From positions 6,879,477 through 6,943,476 of the forward strand of contig OY755045.1 of assembly GCA_963576565.1 (NCBI GenBank): a stretch of DNA of 64,000 nucleotides. Direction: 5' to 3'. Each line of letters begins with the position of its first letter. Positions within the stretch are counted from its first letter, which is position 1. Below are positions 50,190 to 62,869 of the stretch, piece by piece. A program made the translations under genes and the position numbers. The DNA is from Aspidapion aeneum (Eukaryota > Arthropoda > Insecta > Coleoptera > Brentidae). Below the pieces are notes generated by a model. The model had not been told where the DNA came from. It saw only the letters and a list, made by a program, of their open reading frames with translations, and did not search any database.

Positions 50190-53100
50190 TTTTTACATTC
50201 ACACTCACATTCACGCACCCTAAGCTTGGTCTCGAGGCGACGCGGTGATACTTGCAGCAGCTCGAACCGCGTCTCCCAGCGACCAAGATGCGCCCATTAG
50301 GCTCCCTTTGTGTGCATGGTGCTTCCTTTTGGAGAAACACTGGGGAAACGCCGACAGATTCTCCAACAGGGAAGGACTACCTTTTATCTCACCTCCAGGA
50401 TGCGTCCTTATCTTAAGGGGGTGTAAGGGGGTCGACCGTTTCCAAACACCGACCGTCGACCTGTGGTTCTGACTAACACAAGGGAGGGACAAACAAGGGC
50501 ACAACCGCACCAGTGAAAGATTCACCTCTTTCACCAGGCAAAGTGGTTTGGTTCCAAGCTTGGCCGATTTTCTTCGCTCCCTATGCTAACTTAACCTAAC
50601 CGCAACGCGTAACCCGACCGTAATGCGCTTTAAAATGTCCTGCTTTTGCAAACCGTCACAATTTGGGATAACAAAGGATTAAAAAGAAAAACACACATTT
50701 GTTCTGGTATAAATTTATTTACAAAAAATAAAATACATGTCAAACTTATATTCTAACTTCACCTAGAATAGATTCTTCCTCAAATCTTCTATTTTTTTTC
50801 TTTTTCGAAGTTTTAGTTTTTTCATTTAAATTTACTGCATCATTTCTTGTTTCGCATGTCTATGAAACTCTTAGCATTCGACGATAGCACACACGCAAAC
50901 CCTTTAGGTTTCAAAGTTCTGGGGTAATGATATTCTTTTATTTTGATTTCTGATGAACACTAGTTCTTATCTTATATTTCTATTTTTGAAACACGACAAT
51001 AATCAAACTTGTTTCTGACCGAAGTAATCCAATATCTTCACGAAAAACTTTTGACTTTCCTTGTTATTAGCTGATTAATTTTTTTAATTAAAGTATTTCA
51101 AAGATTTATAAAACTGTAAACCCCTGACCCGTCAAATAACAAAACTACGAAAGAAATTAATACATGGAAAAACTGAAAATTTCATTGTTAAATATTGTAA
51201 CTTTTCTTGTTAAACACCCTCCAAGGATTTACAGAACTACAAGTCCATAGATAAGTCTTGATTTAAACAAATTATTTCAGTGATTTAAAGAACTGTAAAT
51301 CTCTGACCCTTTAAATAACAAGACTATCAATAGAAGAAATTGTAACTTGGAAAACCTAAAAATTGCAATGTCAAAAATTGCAATTTTTCTTGTAAAACAC
51401 CCTCCAAAGATTTACAGAACTATAGATCCCTAATTTTAAAAACAAATAAAATGAAGCGTTGTGATTTGTAGAATTGTAAATCCTTGACCCTTTAAATATC
51501 AAGATTATTAAGAAAATAAATTAATACTTCAAAAAAAAGTAAAAATTCTAATGGCAAAAATTGCAATTTTGCTTATTAAACACCCTCCAAGGATTTACAG
51601 AACAATAAATTAAGCATTGACTTACATAAACTATTTTAGTGATTTGAAGAACTGTAAATCCCTGACCCTTCAAGTAACTATAATAAGACTATTAATAAAA
51701 GAAATTGATACTTGAAAAAGCTAAAAATTGCAATGTTAAAATTTGCAATTTTTTTTGTCAAACACCCTCCAAGAATTTACAGAAGTATACTATACATTTT
51801 TAAAGCAAGCATAATGAAGCGTTGATTTAATCAAGTTATTTAACTGATTTAAAGAACTGTAAATCCCTGACCCTTCAAATAACAAAACTATTAATATAAT
51901 AAATGTATACCTGAAAAATCTAAAAATTGCATTGTTAAAAATTGCAATTTTTCTTGTTAAACACCCTCCAAGGATTTACAGAACAATAAATCTATTAATT
52001 TTTTAAGGAAGTAAAATGAAGCGTTGATTTAAGCAAATATTTTAGTGAATTAAAAAACTGTAAATCCCTGACCTTTCAAATAACAAGACTATTAATAAAA
52101 GAAGTTGATGCTTGAAAAAACTAAAAATTGCAATGTTAAAATTTGCAATTTTTCTTGTTAAACACCCTCCAAGGATTTACAGAATTTGAAGAACTTTAAA
52201 TCCCTGACCCTTCAAACCACAAGACTATTAATAAAATACATTTTTTACCTGAAAAACTAAAAATTGCAATAACTAAAATTGAAACACCCTCCAAAGATTA
52301 ACAGAACTATAAATAACAAGATTATTAATAAAAGAAATTGATTGTACTCGAAAAAAGTAATAATTACAAAGGCAAATATTGCAATTTTTCATGTTAAAAA
52401 CCCTCCAAGGATTTACAGATTTATAAATCTCGACATTTTTAAAAGCAACTAGGATGAAGGTTTGATTAATCAACTGAAATTCTAGCAAAATGATTGTCAA
52501 AACTATTAATAACAACTAATTTTAACTTGAAAAGTCAAAAGACACATATTTTCTGCATGTGCTTCATTAGTTTATTTATAACTAACTCTGATTATTTTTC
52601 TTTAGTCTTCGTAGTCGTTATTTTTTATTCTGATATATCAACAGTTTTCTTCGTTCTGGCTGAAGTTAATAAAAAATTTGTTTCTCATTAAGTTATTTCA
52701 AAATCTGATTATTTTTCCTCAATGGTCAACGTTCTAAGGTTATATATTTTTCTTTTATTTTGATATATCTACACTTGTTTTAATCTTATAATTGCTCTTT
52801 TAATAGCTGAAGAACAAGAATAATCAAACTAGTTTCTGGTTGAATAAGTTGTCCAATATATTTTCTTGCTCTGATAGTCTTGAATTTAACTTGCTCATCC
52901 CTTGATCTGGGTTAAATTGTCAAAAATAACGGAACTATGGGTTTTTAAATTTCGTCTACTAACAGGTGATAACCCCTTTGGTTTGTAATCTTCACGAAAA
53001 AATCTTCTAGCTTCTTATTGGTAACCTAATTCACTCACAAAAGAAAATGATAATTATAAATTTGAGGGATGGATTGAAGGATATAAATGACAGTTCACAA

Positions 53101-53740
53101 AAACCGCGATACTCAAACGCCTTAAACAAAGGGCTTATTAAAACAATAAACCCTTTGTTCGAATCCGTAGCCCGGACGACACGACAACACACAAACAACA
53201 CAAAAACGAGCGAAGATAGCGGGAGCTCGTTACGCGAAGTTTTACATACTCACGTGTTATATAGCGATCGTGTCTGTCGGTGTGTCCAGTCTAGCTCCCA
53301 AACTCGCGAATACGAAACGAAAACCCTAACTATGGAGCTGACGACCCACCAACTAAATGAGTCTTCAGCTCCTAAAATAACGAAGAATCTCAAACCAAGC
53401 TTGGAAGTCAAACCGCTTGTTGTGCTCTTGTCTCCCCCAAACCCTGCGATAGTTGGAACCGCGGGTCAAAAGTCGGTGTCTAGAGACGGCCGACTCCTTT
53501 CTACCCCCCAACGAGGACGCATCCTGGAGGAGAGATATCGTCCGTCCCTGTTGGAGAATCTGCCGGCGTTGTTTCCCCAGTGTTCCTCGAGCACCATGCA
53601 CACTTCTTTTGGGGGCCTGTTATCGTGGGGCGCATCTTGGCCATTGCTGGAAGAAACAGTTCGGTTATTTTCTGCTGAAGTCCACCTAGTGCCGCCTCCA
53701 ACCAAGCCCTTCTAGGGATTTTCTTACATTCACACAATCA
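50190..53740. mobile_element. Composite foldback element 1
   Basis: The left GC-rich arm (50190-50560, starting CACCCTAAGCTTGGT) is homologous in inverse to the right arm (53400-53735). Shared words read from the left arm include CCAAGATGCGCCC, GTGTGCATGGTGCT, AACACTGGGGAAAC, CAGATTCTCCAACAGGG and CAGGATGCGTCC. The inner left flank has only two units of the 18-bp minisatellite; the inner right flank has a different unique segment (53040-53400). The centre (51000-52450) is satellite with units of about 180-200 bases. No transposase seen. The 222-codon frame 53047-53715 in the right arm is not preserved in element 2. Confidence 0.7.
51000..52450. repeat. Satellite interior of element 1, unit about 185 bp
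   Basis: ACACCCTCCAAGGATTTACAG recurs near 51214, 51396, 51580, 51761, 51960 and 52160. Each unit also has GAACTGTAAATCCCTGACC and TTGCAATTTTTCTTGTTAAA. It shares its core with the 309-bp units of element 2 but lacks about 125 bases of each. Confidence 0.8.
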
Positions 53741-54960
53741 CACACAAAAAAGAATAAATGGATAGTTGTCACTTAAGTGGCTTAAGCTGGCCTTGCAAGC
53801 AAAAATTAATTTTTGCTATACCCTGTCCAAGACTTCACAGAGAACCTTCAGCGAAATTCCAAATAAATAATAAATTGCTACAAATTAAATAGGAAGAAAC
53901 GGTGAATGAATATAAAGAAATAATCATCTTTCTTTTATTTTTAATATTTTCTACTAAGTAGATTTTTTAGCAAGATAGTTTAGCAAGTATAACAAATAGT
54001 TGTAAAAAATTAAGGGAAGTGTTTGATAGTTTTTAAAAAATATTAACAAACGGGTAATACCTAATTAAGTTTCAAATAGGGATATTTAGAGAATTTTTAA
54101 CTAATTTCATTTTACCAAACACTTTGGTTCTCATTATTTTGGGTTATTTAAAAAACCTGTGTACGATTTATATGTTAGTTTGATTTTCAGAAAATTTTAA
54201 AATGTACTTATAGTTGGGTTTTTTCTTATATCTATGATTCGGTCGCGAAACAGCTATATTCCACTGAAACACTTTTATTGGGACACCCTGTAACTTTCTA
54301 ACCTTTTTTTGAGATAATGAAGAGGATATTTTTTTATTACAACAAACCACAATTGTACTAAAACAATTGTTTTGCTGTATATGTCAGTTTTATTTTTAAA
54401 TTTAATTTGTGAGTAACTTAAATTTTATTTTTAAATTTGTATATTTCTTAAATCAGTAAATCACACCTACTTGATTTTTTATCTGAATGGGTGCTGCAAT
54501 CGTATTATCTTACCTTATATGAATATCGATATTTATGAACCAATATTCAAACAATTTTTCTTTTAAATAGTAAAAACAATCGAGACAATTTTTTACTTCA
54601 TGGTGTTCCAACATTTTTATGAAAAAGCTACAGACAACCAACTAAAATCAGTACCTAATCGATTTGAATACCGTCAAACACATATTTGTATATCCTTAAT
54701 AAATAACTGTTGACTAACAATGCCTATAACTATTTTAAATAATACCTATAAAAAAAATAATACATTTTAAGGGGATTCATCCAACGATGAGTATTCGATT
54801 TTGTTTTAAACAAAAGTTTTTAGTGTCTATTTTCGGACTTGCATTTTAAAAGGGATGTTTTCCATGCTTTTTGTTTAAGAGTAAGCTTTTTATCCGGTTT
54901 AAAAATACAAAAAATTTACGCTTTTATTTCTGATTTTGCCCCAAGATTTGATTATTTTTA
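53740..54960. other. Spacer between composite elements 1 and 2
   Basis: AT-rich; no gene, tandem repeat or clear inverted repeat identified. Confidence 0.4.
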
Positions 54961-55404
54961 TTTATTTTTTTTCATACGTACATTCATACATTTTTTACAC
55001 ATTCACACTCACATTCACACACCCTAAGCTTGGTACCGAGGCGACGCGGTGGTACTTGCAGCAGGTCGAACCGCGTTTCCCAGCGACCAAGATGCGCCCA
55101 TTAGGCCCCCTTTGTGTGCATGGTGCTTTCCTTTGGAGAAACACTGGGGAAACGCCGACAGATTCTCCAACAGGGAAGGACTACTTTTTAACTCTCTTCC
55201 AGGATGCGTCCTTGTCTTAAGGGGGTGAAAAGGATGGCCGACCGTTTCCAAACACCAACCGTCGACCTGTGGTTCTGACTACCATAGGGGGAGGGAGAAA
55301 CAAGAGTACAACCGCACCAGTGAAAGATTCACCTCTTTCACCAGGCAAAGCGGTTTGGTTTCAAGCTGGGCGATTTTCTTCGCTCCCTGTGCTAACTTAA
55401 CCTA

Positions 55405-55652
55405 ACCGCAACGCGTAAACCGACAGTAAAGCGTAACCCGACCGCAACGCGTAACCCGACCGTAACGCGTAACACGACCGTAAGGCGTAACCCGACCGTA
55501 ACGCGTAACCCGACCGTAACGCGTAACCCAACCGTAACGCGTAACCCAACCGTAACGCGTAACCCGACCGTAACGCGTAACCCGACCGTAACGCGTAACT
55601 CGACCGTAACGCGTAACCCGACCATAACGCGTAACCCGACCGCAATGCGTTT
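55405..55652. repeat. 18-bp CpG-rich minisatellite, about 13 units
   Basis: The unit is ACCCGACCGTAACGCGTA. Because 18 is divisible by three, all frames stay open and give spurious repeats of six residues (VTRYGR type). The GC and CpG content is strikingly above that of the surroundings. Confidence 0.9.
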
Positions 55653-56079
55653 TTTCTTGTTTATATGTCCGATTTTTGCGAACTAACGTAATTTGGGAGA
55701 ACAAAGGATTTAAAAAAAAACACAAATTTGTTTCTTTATACATTTATTTAGAAAATAAAATACATGTTAAACTTATAATCTAACTTGACTAAGAATCAAT
55801 TCTTCCTCTGATGTTCGTTCTTCTCTGTCACGATACTTCTTCCCAAATCACTATAAACATTTTCATATTTTATTGGATAATAAATCCATATAAAAAATTG
55901 TGGAGAAAACGTAGCAGCATATCATATTCACTTCTAGTTTTAAAATTAATTTTATCCACAAAAAAGCATTGCTTGCTATTTTAATTCTTGATATATTTTT
56001 TCTAAATTGTTCTACGTCTTTCTAATGTATTCTCTAAAGCTTTTTGACTTTCCTTATTTCATTAACTACTGAAATATAT

Positions 56080-59000
56080 CTTTTATTTAAACTATTTTAA
56101 AGATTTGTAGAACTGTAAATCCCCGACCCTTTAAATAACAAGAGTAATTATTGCAAAAAATTGCAATTTTTCTTGTTAAAAATCCTCCAAGGATTACCAA
56201 AACGCCAAATGAAGCGTTGATTTAAAAAATGAAAACTTTATCAAAATAAATGTTAAATTTCTTGATTACCAATTCAAAAAGTGCAAAGAGAAACTTATTT
56301 AAACTTGGCTTTCCTTTGTCTGATACTGTCTTTCCTAAAAAAAGTTGGCTTCCCTTATCTCATTAACTGCTGAATTATTTTTCTTATTCAAACTATTTCA
56401 AGGATTTGTAGAACTGTAAATCCTTGACCTTCTTAATAACAAGACTAGTTATTGCAAAAAATTACAAATTTTTTCGTTAAATACACCCTCCAAGAATTTA
56501 CAGAACAAAAAATCCCGGAGCTTTTAAACAAATAAATTGAAGCGTTGATTTAAACAATGAAAACTTTAGCGAAATAAAAGTTAAATTTATGAATGACAAC
56601 TTCAAAAATTGCAAAAAGAAACTTATTCAATAATGTCTTCTCTAAAAATGTTTGGCATTCCTTATCTCATTAAATATACTGAATTATTTTCCTTATTTAA
56701 ACTATTTCAAGGATTTGTAGAACTGTAAATCCTTGACCTTTTTAATAACAAGACTAGTTATTGCAAAAAATTGCAAATTTTTTCGTTAAATACCAAGAAT
56801 TTACAGAACTAAAAATCCCGGAGTTTTTAAACAAATAAATTGAAGCGTTGATTTAAACAATGAAAACTTTAGCGAAATAAAAGTTAAATTTATGAATGAC
56901 AACTTCAAAAATTGCAAAAAGAAACTTATTCAATAATGTCTTCTCTAAAAATGTTTGGCATTCCTTATCTCATTAAATATACTGAATTATTTTCCTTATT
57001 TAAACTATTTCAAGGATTTGTAGAACTGTAAATCCTTGACCTTTTTAATAACAAGACTAGTTATTGCAAAAAATTACAAATTTTTTCGTTAAATACACCC
57101 TCCAAGAATTTACAGAACTAAAAATCCCGGAGTTTTTAAACAAATAAATTGAACCGTTGATTTAAACAATGAAAACTTTAGCGAAATAAAAGTTAAATTT
57201 ATGAATGACAACTTCAAAAATTGCAAAAAGAAACTTATTCAATAATGTCTTCTCTAAAAATGTTTGGCATTCCTTATCTCATTAAATATACTGAATTATT
57301 TTCCTTATTTAAACTATTTCAAGGATTTGTAGAACTGTAAATCCTTGACCTTTTTAATAACAAGACTAGTTATTGCAAAAAATTACAAATTTTTTCGTTA
57401 AATACACCCTCCAAGAATTTACAGAACTAAAAATCCCGGAGTTTTTAAACAAATAAATTGAACCGTTGATTTAAACAATGAAAACTTTAGCGAAATAAAA
57501 GTTAAATTTATGAATGACAACTTCAAAAATTGCAAAAAGAAACTTATTCAATAATGTCTTCTCTAAAAATGTTTGGCATTCCTTATCTCATTAAATATAC
57601 TGAATTATTTTCCTTATTTAAACTATTTCAAGGATTTGTAGAACTGTAAATCCTTGACCTTTTTAATAACAAGACTAGTTATTGCAAAAAATTGCAAATT
57701 TTTTCGTTAAATACACCCTCCAAGAATTTACAGAACTAAAAATCCCGGAGTTTTTAAACAAATAAATTGAAGCGTTGATTTAAACAATGAAAACTTTAGC
57801 GAAATAAAAGTTAAATTTATGAATGACAACTTCAAAAATTGCAAAAAGAAACTTATTCAATAATGTCTTCTCTAAAAATGTTTGGCATTCCTTATCTCAT
57901 TAAATATACTGAATTATTTTCCTTATTTAAACTATTTCAAGGATTTGTAGAACTGTAAATCCTTGACCTTTTTAATAACAAGACTAGTTATTGCAAAAAA
58001 TTACAAATTTTTTCGTTAAATACACCCTCCAAGAATTTACAGAACTAAAAATCCCGGAGTTTTTAAACAAATAAATTGAACCGTTGATTTAAACAATGAA
58101 AACTTTAGCGAAATAAAAGTTAAATTTATGAATGACAACTTCAAAAATTGCAAAAAGAAACTTATTCAATAATGTCTTCTCTAAAAATGTTTGGCATTCC
58201 TTATCTCATTAAATATACTGAATTATTTTCCTTATTTAAACTATTTCAAGGATTTGTAGAACTGTAAATCCTTGACCTTTTTAATAACAAGACTAGTTAT
58301 TGCAAAAAATTACAAATTTTTTCGTTAAATACACCCTCCAAGAATTTACAGAACTAAAAATCCCGGAGTTTTTAAACAAATAAATTGAAGCGTTGATTTA
58401 AACAATGAAAACTTTAGCGAAATAAAAGTTAAATTTATGAATGACAACTTCAAAAATTGCAAAAAGAAACTTATTCAATAATGTCTTCTCTAAAAATGTT
58501 TGGCATTCCTTATCTCATTAAATATACTGAATTATTTTCCTTATTTAAACTATTTCAAGGATTTGTAGAACTGTAAATCCTTGACCTTTTTAATAACAAG
58601 ACTAGTTATTGCAAAAAATTACAAATTTTTTCGTTAAATACACCCTCCAAGAATTTACAGAACTAAAAATCCCGGAGTTTTTAAACAAATAAATTGAACC
58701 GTTGATTTAAACAATGAAAACTTTAGCGAAATAAAAGTTAAATTTATGAATGACAACTTCAAAAATTGCAAAAAGAAACTTATTCAATAATGTCTTCTCT
58801 AAAAATGTTTGGCATTCCTTATCTCATTAAATATACTGAATTATTTTCCTTATTTAAACTATTTCAAGGATTTGTAGAACTGTAAATCCTTGACCTTTTT
58901 AATAACAAGACTAGTTATTGCAAAAAATTGCAAATTTTTTCGTTAAATACCAAGAATTTACAGAACTAAAAATCCCGGAGTTTTTAAACAAATAAATTGA

Positions 59001-59640
59001 AGCGTTGATTTAAACAATGAAAACTTTAGCGAAATAAAAGTTAAATTTATGAATGACAACTTCAAAAATTGCAAAAAGAAACTTATTCAATAATGTCTTC
59101 TCTAAAAATGTTTGGCATTCCTTATCTCATTAACTATACTGAATTATTTTTCTTATTTACACTATTTCAAGGATTTGTAGAACTGTAAATCCCTGACCCT
59201 TTAAATAACAAGACTGTTTATTGCTAAAAATTGCAATATTTCTTGTTAAATACACCCTCCAAGAATTTACAGAACTATAAATCCCGGAGTTTTAAAACAA
59301 ATAAAATAAAGCGTTGATTTAAACAATGAAAACATTAGCGAAATAAATGTTAAATCTATTAACGAGAACTGCCAAAACTGCAAAAAGAAACTTATTTAAA
59401 CGGGGTTTTTATTTGTCTAATAATGTCTTTTTTAAAAATTTTTGGCTTTCCTTATCTGGTTAACTATATTGAATTATTTTTCTTATTTAAACTATTTCAA
59501 GGATTTGCAAAAGTGTAAATTCCTGACCCTTTAAATATCAAGAATGTTTATTGCTAAAAATTGCAATTTTTCTTGTTAAATACACCCTCCAAGGATTTAC
59601 AGAACTATAAATCTATTAATTACAACTTCAAAAATTGTAA
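56080..59640. repeat. Satellite interior of element 2, homogeneous 309-bp units
   Basis: TAATGTCTTCTCTAAAAATG recurs at 56631, 56934, 57243, 57552, 57861, 58170, 58479, 58788 and 59091. Spacings are 309 bases except the first and last, which are 303. Units between 56.6 and 59.1 kb are almost identical, differing at a few recurring sites (GAAGCGTT/GAACCGTT, ATTGCAAA/ATTACAAA). Units outside are diverged. Confidence 0.9.
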
Positions 59641-60822
59641 AAATAAACTTATTTTAACTTGAAAAGTCAAAAATAAACATATTTTCTCCCTTTTTAATTG
59701 TTTTCTAACTAGGATTATTTTTTTTTCAGTCTTCAAAGTTCTGAGGTATTATATTGGTCTTTTTTTATTTTAATATATCAACAATTATTCTAATCTTAAA
59801 ATTTCTTCTTTTAATACCTTAACCAAACCAGTTTCTGACTACTACTTGCAAACTTGGAGAAAAAATTACATTTTATTTTCTTCCTTATTGATTATTCTCT
59901 AGCTCTGGCTATTTTTCTTTTATCTTTAACGTCTTTATTATTCTTTGTTGCATGAACTGTTCATTCTTTATTCTATTGCATGATTTTTAAATAGTGATGC
60001 AAGTACATATCCTTGTGGTACTCCCCTGACAACTGGGTACTAATGAGAGCTTTATCCATTTGTTCGTTTCTTTGTTTCATGGTTTGCTTGTTCTAATTCA
60101 CACACAAAAATGACACTTAACACTGGAGAACGATTTTAGAATCAAAATGACAGTTGACAAAAACCCGTAAAAGACAATAGTCTTTTAAACAAAGGGCTTA
60201 TTAAAACAATAAACCCTTTCATCAAATCCGCAGCCCGGAGGACACGACAACACACAAACAACACAAGAACGAACGAAGATAGCGGGAGCTCGTTACGCGA
60301 AATTTCACATACTCACGTGTTTATATATATAGCGAACGTGTCTGTCTGTCTGTCTGTGTGTCCAGTGTAGCTCCCAAACTCGCGAATACGAAACGAGAAC
60401 CCTAGCTGTGGAGCTGAGAACCCACCAGATAAATGAGTCTTCAGCTCCGAAAATAACGAAGAATCTCAAACCAAGCTTGGCAGTCAAACCACCTTGTTGT
60501 ACTCCCGCCTCCCCCAACCCCTGCGATAGTCGGAACCGCTGGTCAAAGGTCGGTGTCTGGAGACGGCCGACCCCTTTTCACCCCCCAACGAAGATGCATC
60601 TTGGAGGAGAGTTATCGTCCTTTCCTATTGGAGAATCTGCCGGCGTTGTTTCCCCAGTGTTTCTCGAGCACCATACACACTTCTTTTGGAAGCCTGTTAT
60701 TGGGGACGCATATTGGCCATTGCTGGAAAACGCGGTTCGGTTTTTTCTGCTGAAGTCCACCTAGTGTCGCCTCGACCCAAGCCCACTTTGGGAATCTTTT
60801 ACATTCACAAATTACCCTGTAA

Positions 60823-60910
60823 CCCCAATTAAGGTAAGGTAACTGATAATGAGTGGTATCATGAGGAGCGCAACACTCATTATCAATTATCTTACAATTG
60901 ATGATTGGGG
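60823..60910. mobile_element. Short palindromic insertion at the edge of element 2
   Basis: CCCCAATTAAGGTAAGG followed by TGATAATGAGTG pairs with CACTCATTATCA, TTATCTTACAATTG and GGGG, with small bulges. Total about 88 bases. Confidence 0.55.
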
Positions 60911-61885
60911 CACTAAACCCTGAATAAAGATCCGATGGTTTTAACAAAATTAAATAATGTGTTATATGATTTATTATTCAAAAAAAAATATTTAGGGTAG
61001 TTTTTTTAAGAATTTTGGTTTTTTAAGGTTATGATTTAAAAAGAACCCAAAGAGGAAACGGCAATAGTGGAAGGTCTATGTCAGAAAAAAGAAACTAATA
61101 TTGAAAAAAGGGAAATGGTTTTTAAGTATATAAATAAGTTAATGTTGGTTAAGAACTTTGTACTTTTTTAATCTGAATGATGTAAAATACTATTGATATT
61201 ATTACTTTTTATCACAAAGTACAAATGTTCGACTTTCAGGGAATAGACGCAAAATAAAAATAGGTAAAAAATTGCTGAATTTAAACATTTTTTTAAATAA
61301 TATTTGTTTTTGCATAATATGTTTGCATTTATATTTAGGTAGATAAGATTAATTTGTGCTTATACTATTTATTTTTAAGCAATGTAGGTGGTTGTTTGTA
61401 ACTGATTCGTAAAAAAGTTTTTCTTGTTACTTTTAAACTTTGAATTTGAATTTTGCAGTTAAAACTTAACCTTTTTACACACCTTTTGTATACAATCTCA
61501 TGACCAAAAACTTCCTTGTTCCCTTTACTCTCAAGGAAATTGGTAAAATCTATACATTCAATCATTTCGTGTATCATATGGAATAAAAAATATATAAATA
61601 GAAGAAATCAATGATAATGACCGATAATTTACGACTGATTATGGTAGCCTAAATGATGAATTTAGAAAATCCAACAAAACCAACAATGACTAAAACAAGT
61701 GAAAAATATTTTGGATACCAAAGAAGAATAAAAAAAATGCGCAGTTACAAAATATTTGTTTGAGCAGATATTATATTATTTTACGCTATTCTAAATTATA
61801 TTTTATATATTATTATTTTAATTTATCTTGTAGGTTAAAAAAATGAATTTGTATTAAAATGAGAAAAAAAATTATACTTTTTTGC
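60911..61885. other. Spacer between composite elements 2 and 3
   Basis: AT-rich; one unrecognised 70-codon minus-strand frame (61365-61577) with no visible domain, probably chance. Confidence 0.35.
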
Positions 61886-62290
61886 CACATTCACACTCAC
61901 ATTCACACACCCTAAGCTTGGTACCGAGGCGACGCGGTGGTACTTGCAACAGTCCGAACCGCGTCTCCCAGCGACCAAGATGCGCCCATTAGGCCCCCTT
62001 TGTGTGCATGGTGCTTCCTCTTGGAGAAACACTGGGGAAACGCCAACAGATTCTCCAACAGTGAAGGACTACTTTTTAACTCTCCTACAGGATGCGTCCT
62101 TGCCTTGAGGGGGTGAAAGGGGGTCAATCGTTTCCAAACACCGACAGTCGACCTGTGGTTCTGACTATCACAGGGGGAGGGGGAAACAAGAGTACAACCG
62201 CACCAGTGAAAGACTCACCTCTTTCACCAGGCAAAGCGGTTTGGTTCCAAGCTGGGCGGTTTTCTTCGCTCCCTATGCGAACTTAACCTA

Positions 62291-62458
62291 ACCGCAACGC
62301 GTCACCCGATCGTACAGCGTAACCCGACCGTAACGCGTAACCCGACCGTAACGCGTAACCCGACCGTAACGCGTAACCCGACCGTAACGCGTAACCCGAC
62401 CGTAACGCGTAACCCGACCGTAACGCGTAACCCGACCGTAACTCGACCGTAATGCGTT
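62291..62458. repeat. 18-bp CpG-rich minisatellite, about 9 units
   Basis: Same unit as at 55405 (ACCCGACCGTAACGCGTA); six central copies appear identical. Element 1 has only about two units at 50600-50630, so copy number differs among elements. Confidence 0.9.
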
Positions 62459-62869
62459 TTTCCAGACAAGTTTGTATGTCCAGTTCTTGCGAACAATCGT
62501 AATTTGGGATAACAAAGGATTGAAAAAAAACACACAGATTTGCTTCTTCACAAATTTATTCAAATAATAAAATACATGTTAAACTTATAATCTAACTTCA
62601 CCAAGAATCAATTCTTCATCTGATCTTCTATCTTCTTTGTCAAAAACCCCTTTCAATCTCACCATAAACCCGTTATTTTGAACATTTTTATCTCTCTATT
62701 TTAATCTATATGCCTCTCTTTTAGTTTTAAATTAATTTTATTGATAAAAAAAGCATTTCTTGCTATTTCAATTCTTGATTAAATTTTTCAAGATTGTTCT
62801 ACCTTTTCCTTGGTTTTCTTCGATGCCTTGGTCTAATGTGTGTTCTCAAAAAATTTTTGACTTTCCTTA

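Larger units (their letters stand above)
55000..60810. mobile_element. Composite foldback element 2
   Basis: Left arm 55022-55385 and right arm 60440-60800 are inverted homologues over about 360 bases, by eye roughly three quarters identical. Inward of the left arm lies the 18-bp minisatellite; inward of the right arm lies a unique block (about 60100-60440) that also occurs in element 1, containing CACGTG, a TATATATA stretch and a TCTG run. The interior (56080-59640) is satellite. Outer flanks are simple CACATTCACAC text. No transposase seen. Confidence 0.75.

Noticed and set aside
55396..55404. AACCTAACC resembling insect telomere repeats (CCTAA)n
   Set aside because: Only one and a half units, in the same place in each composite element; no telomeric array.
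55392..55743. Open frames with six-residue repeats (also 62288-62563)
   Set aside because: An 18-base unit without stops leaves several frames open; none has a conserved start or neighbour.
61365..61577. 70-codon minus-strand frame between composite elements
   Set aside because: No recognised motif, no splice context, and length within chance for this much sequence.
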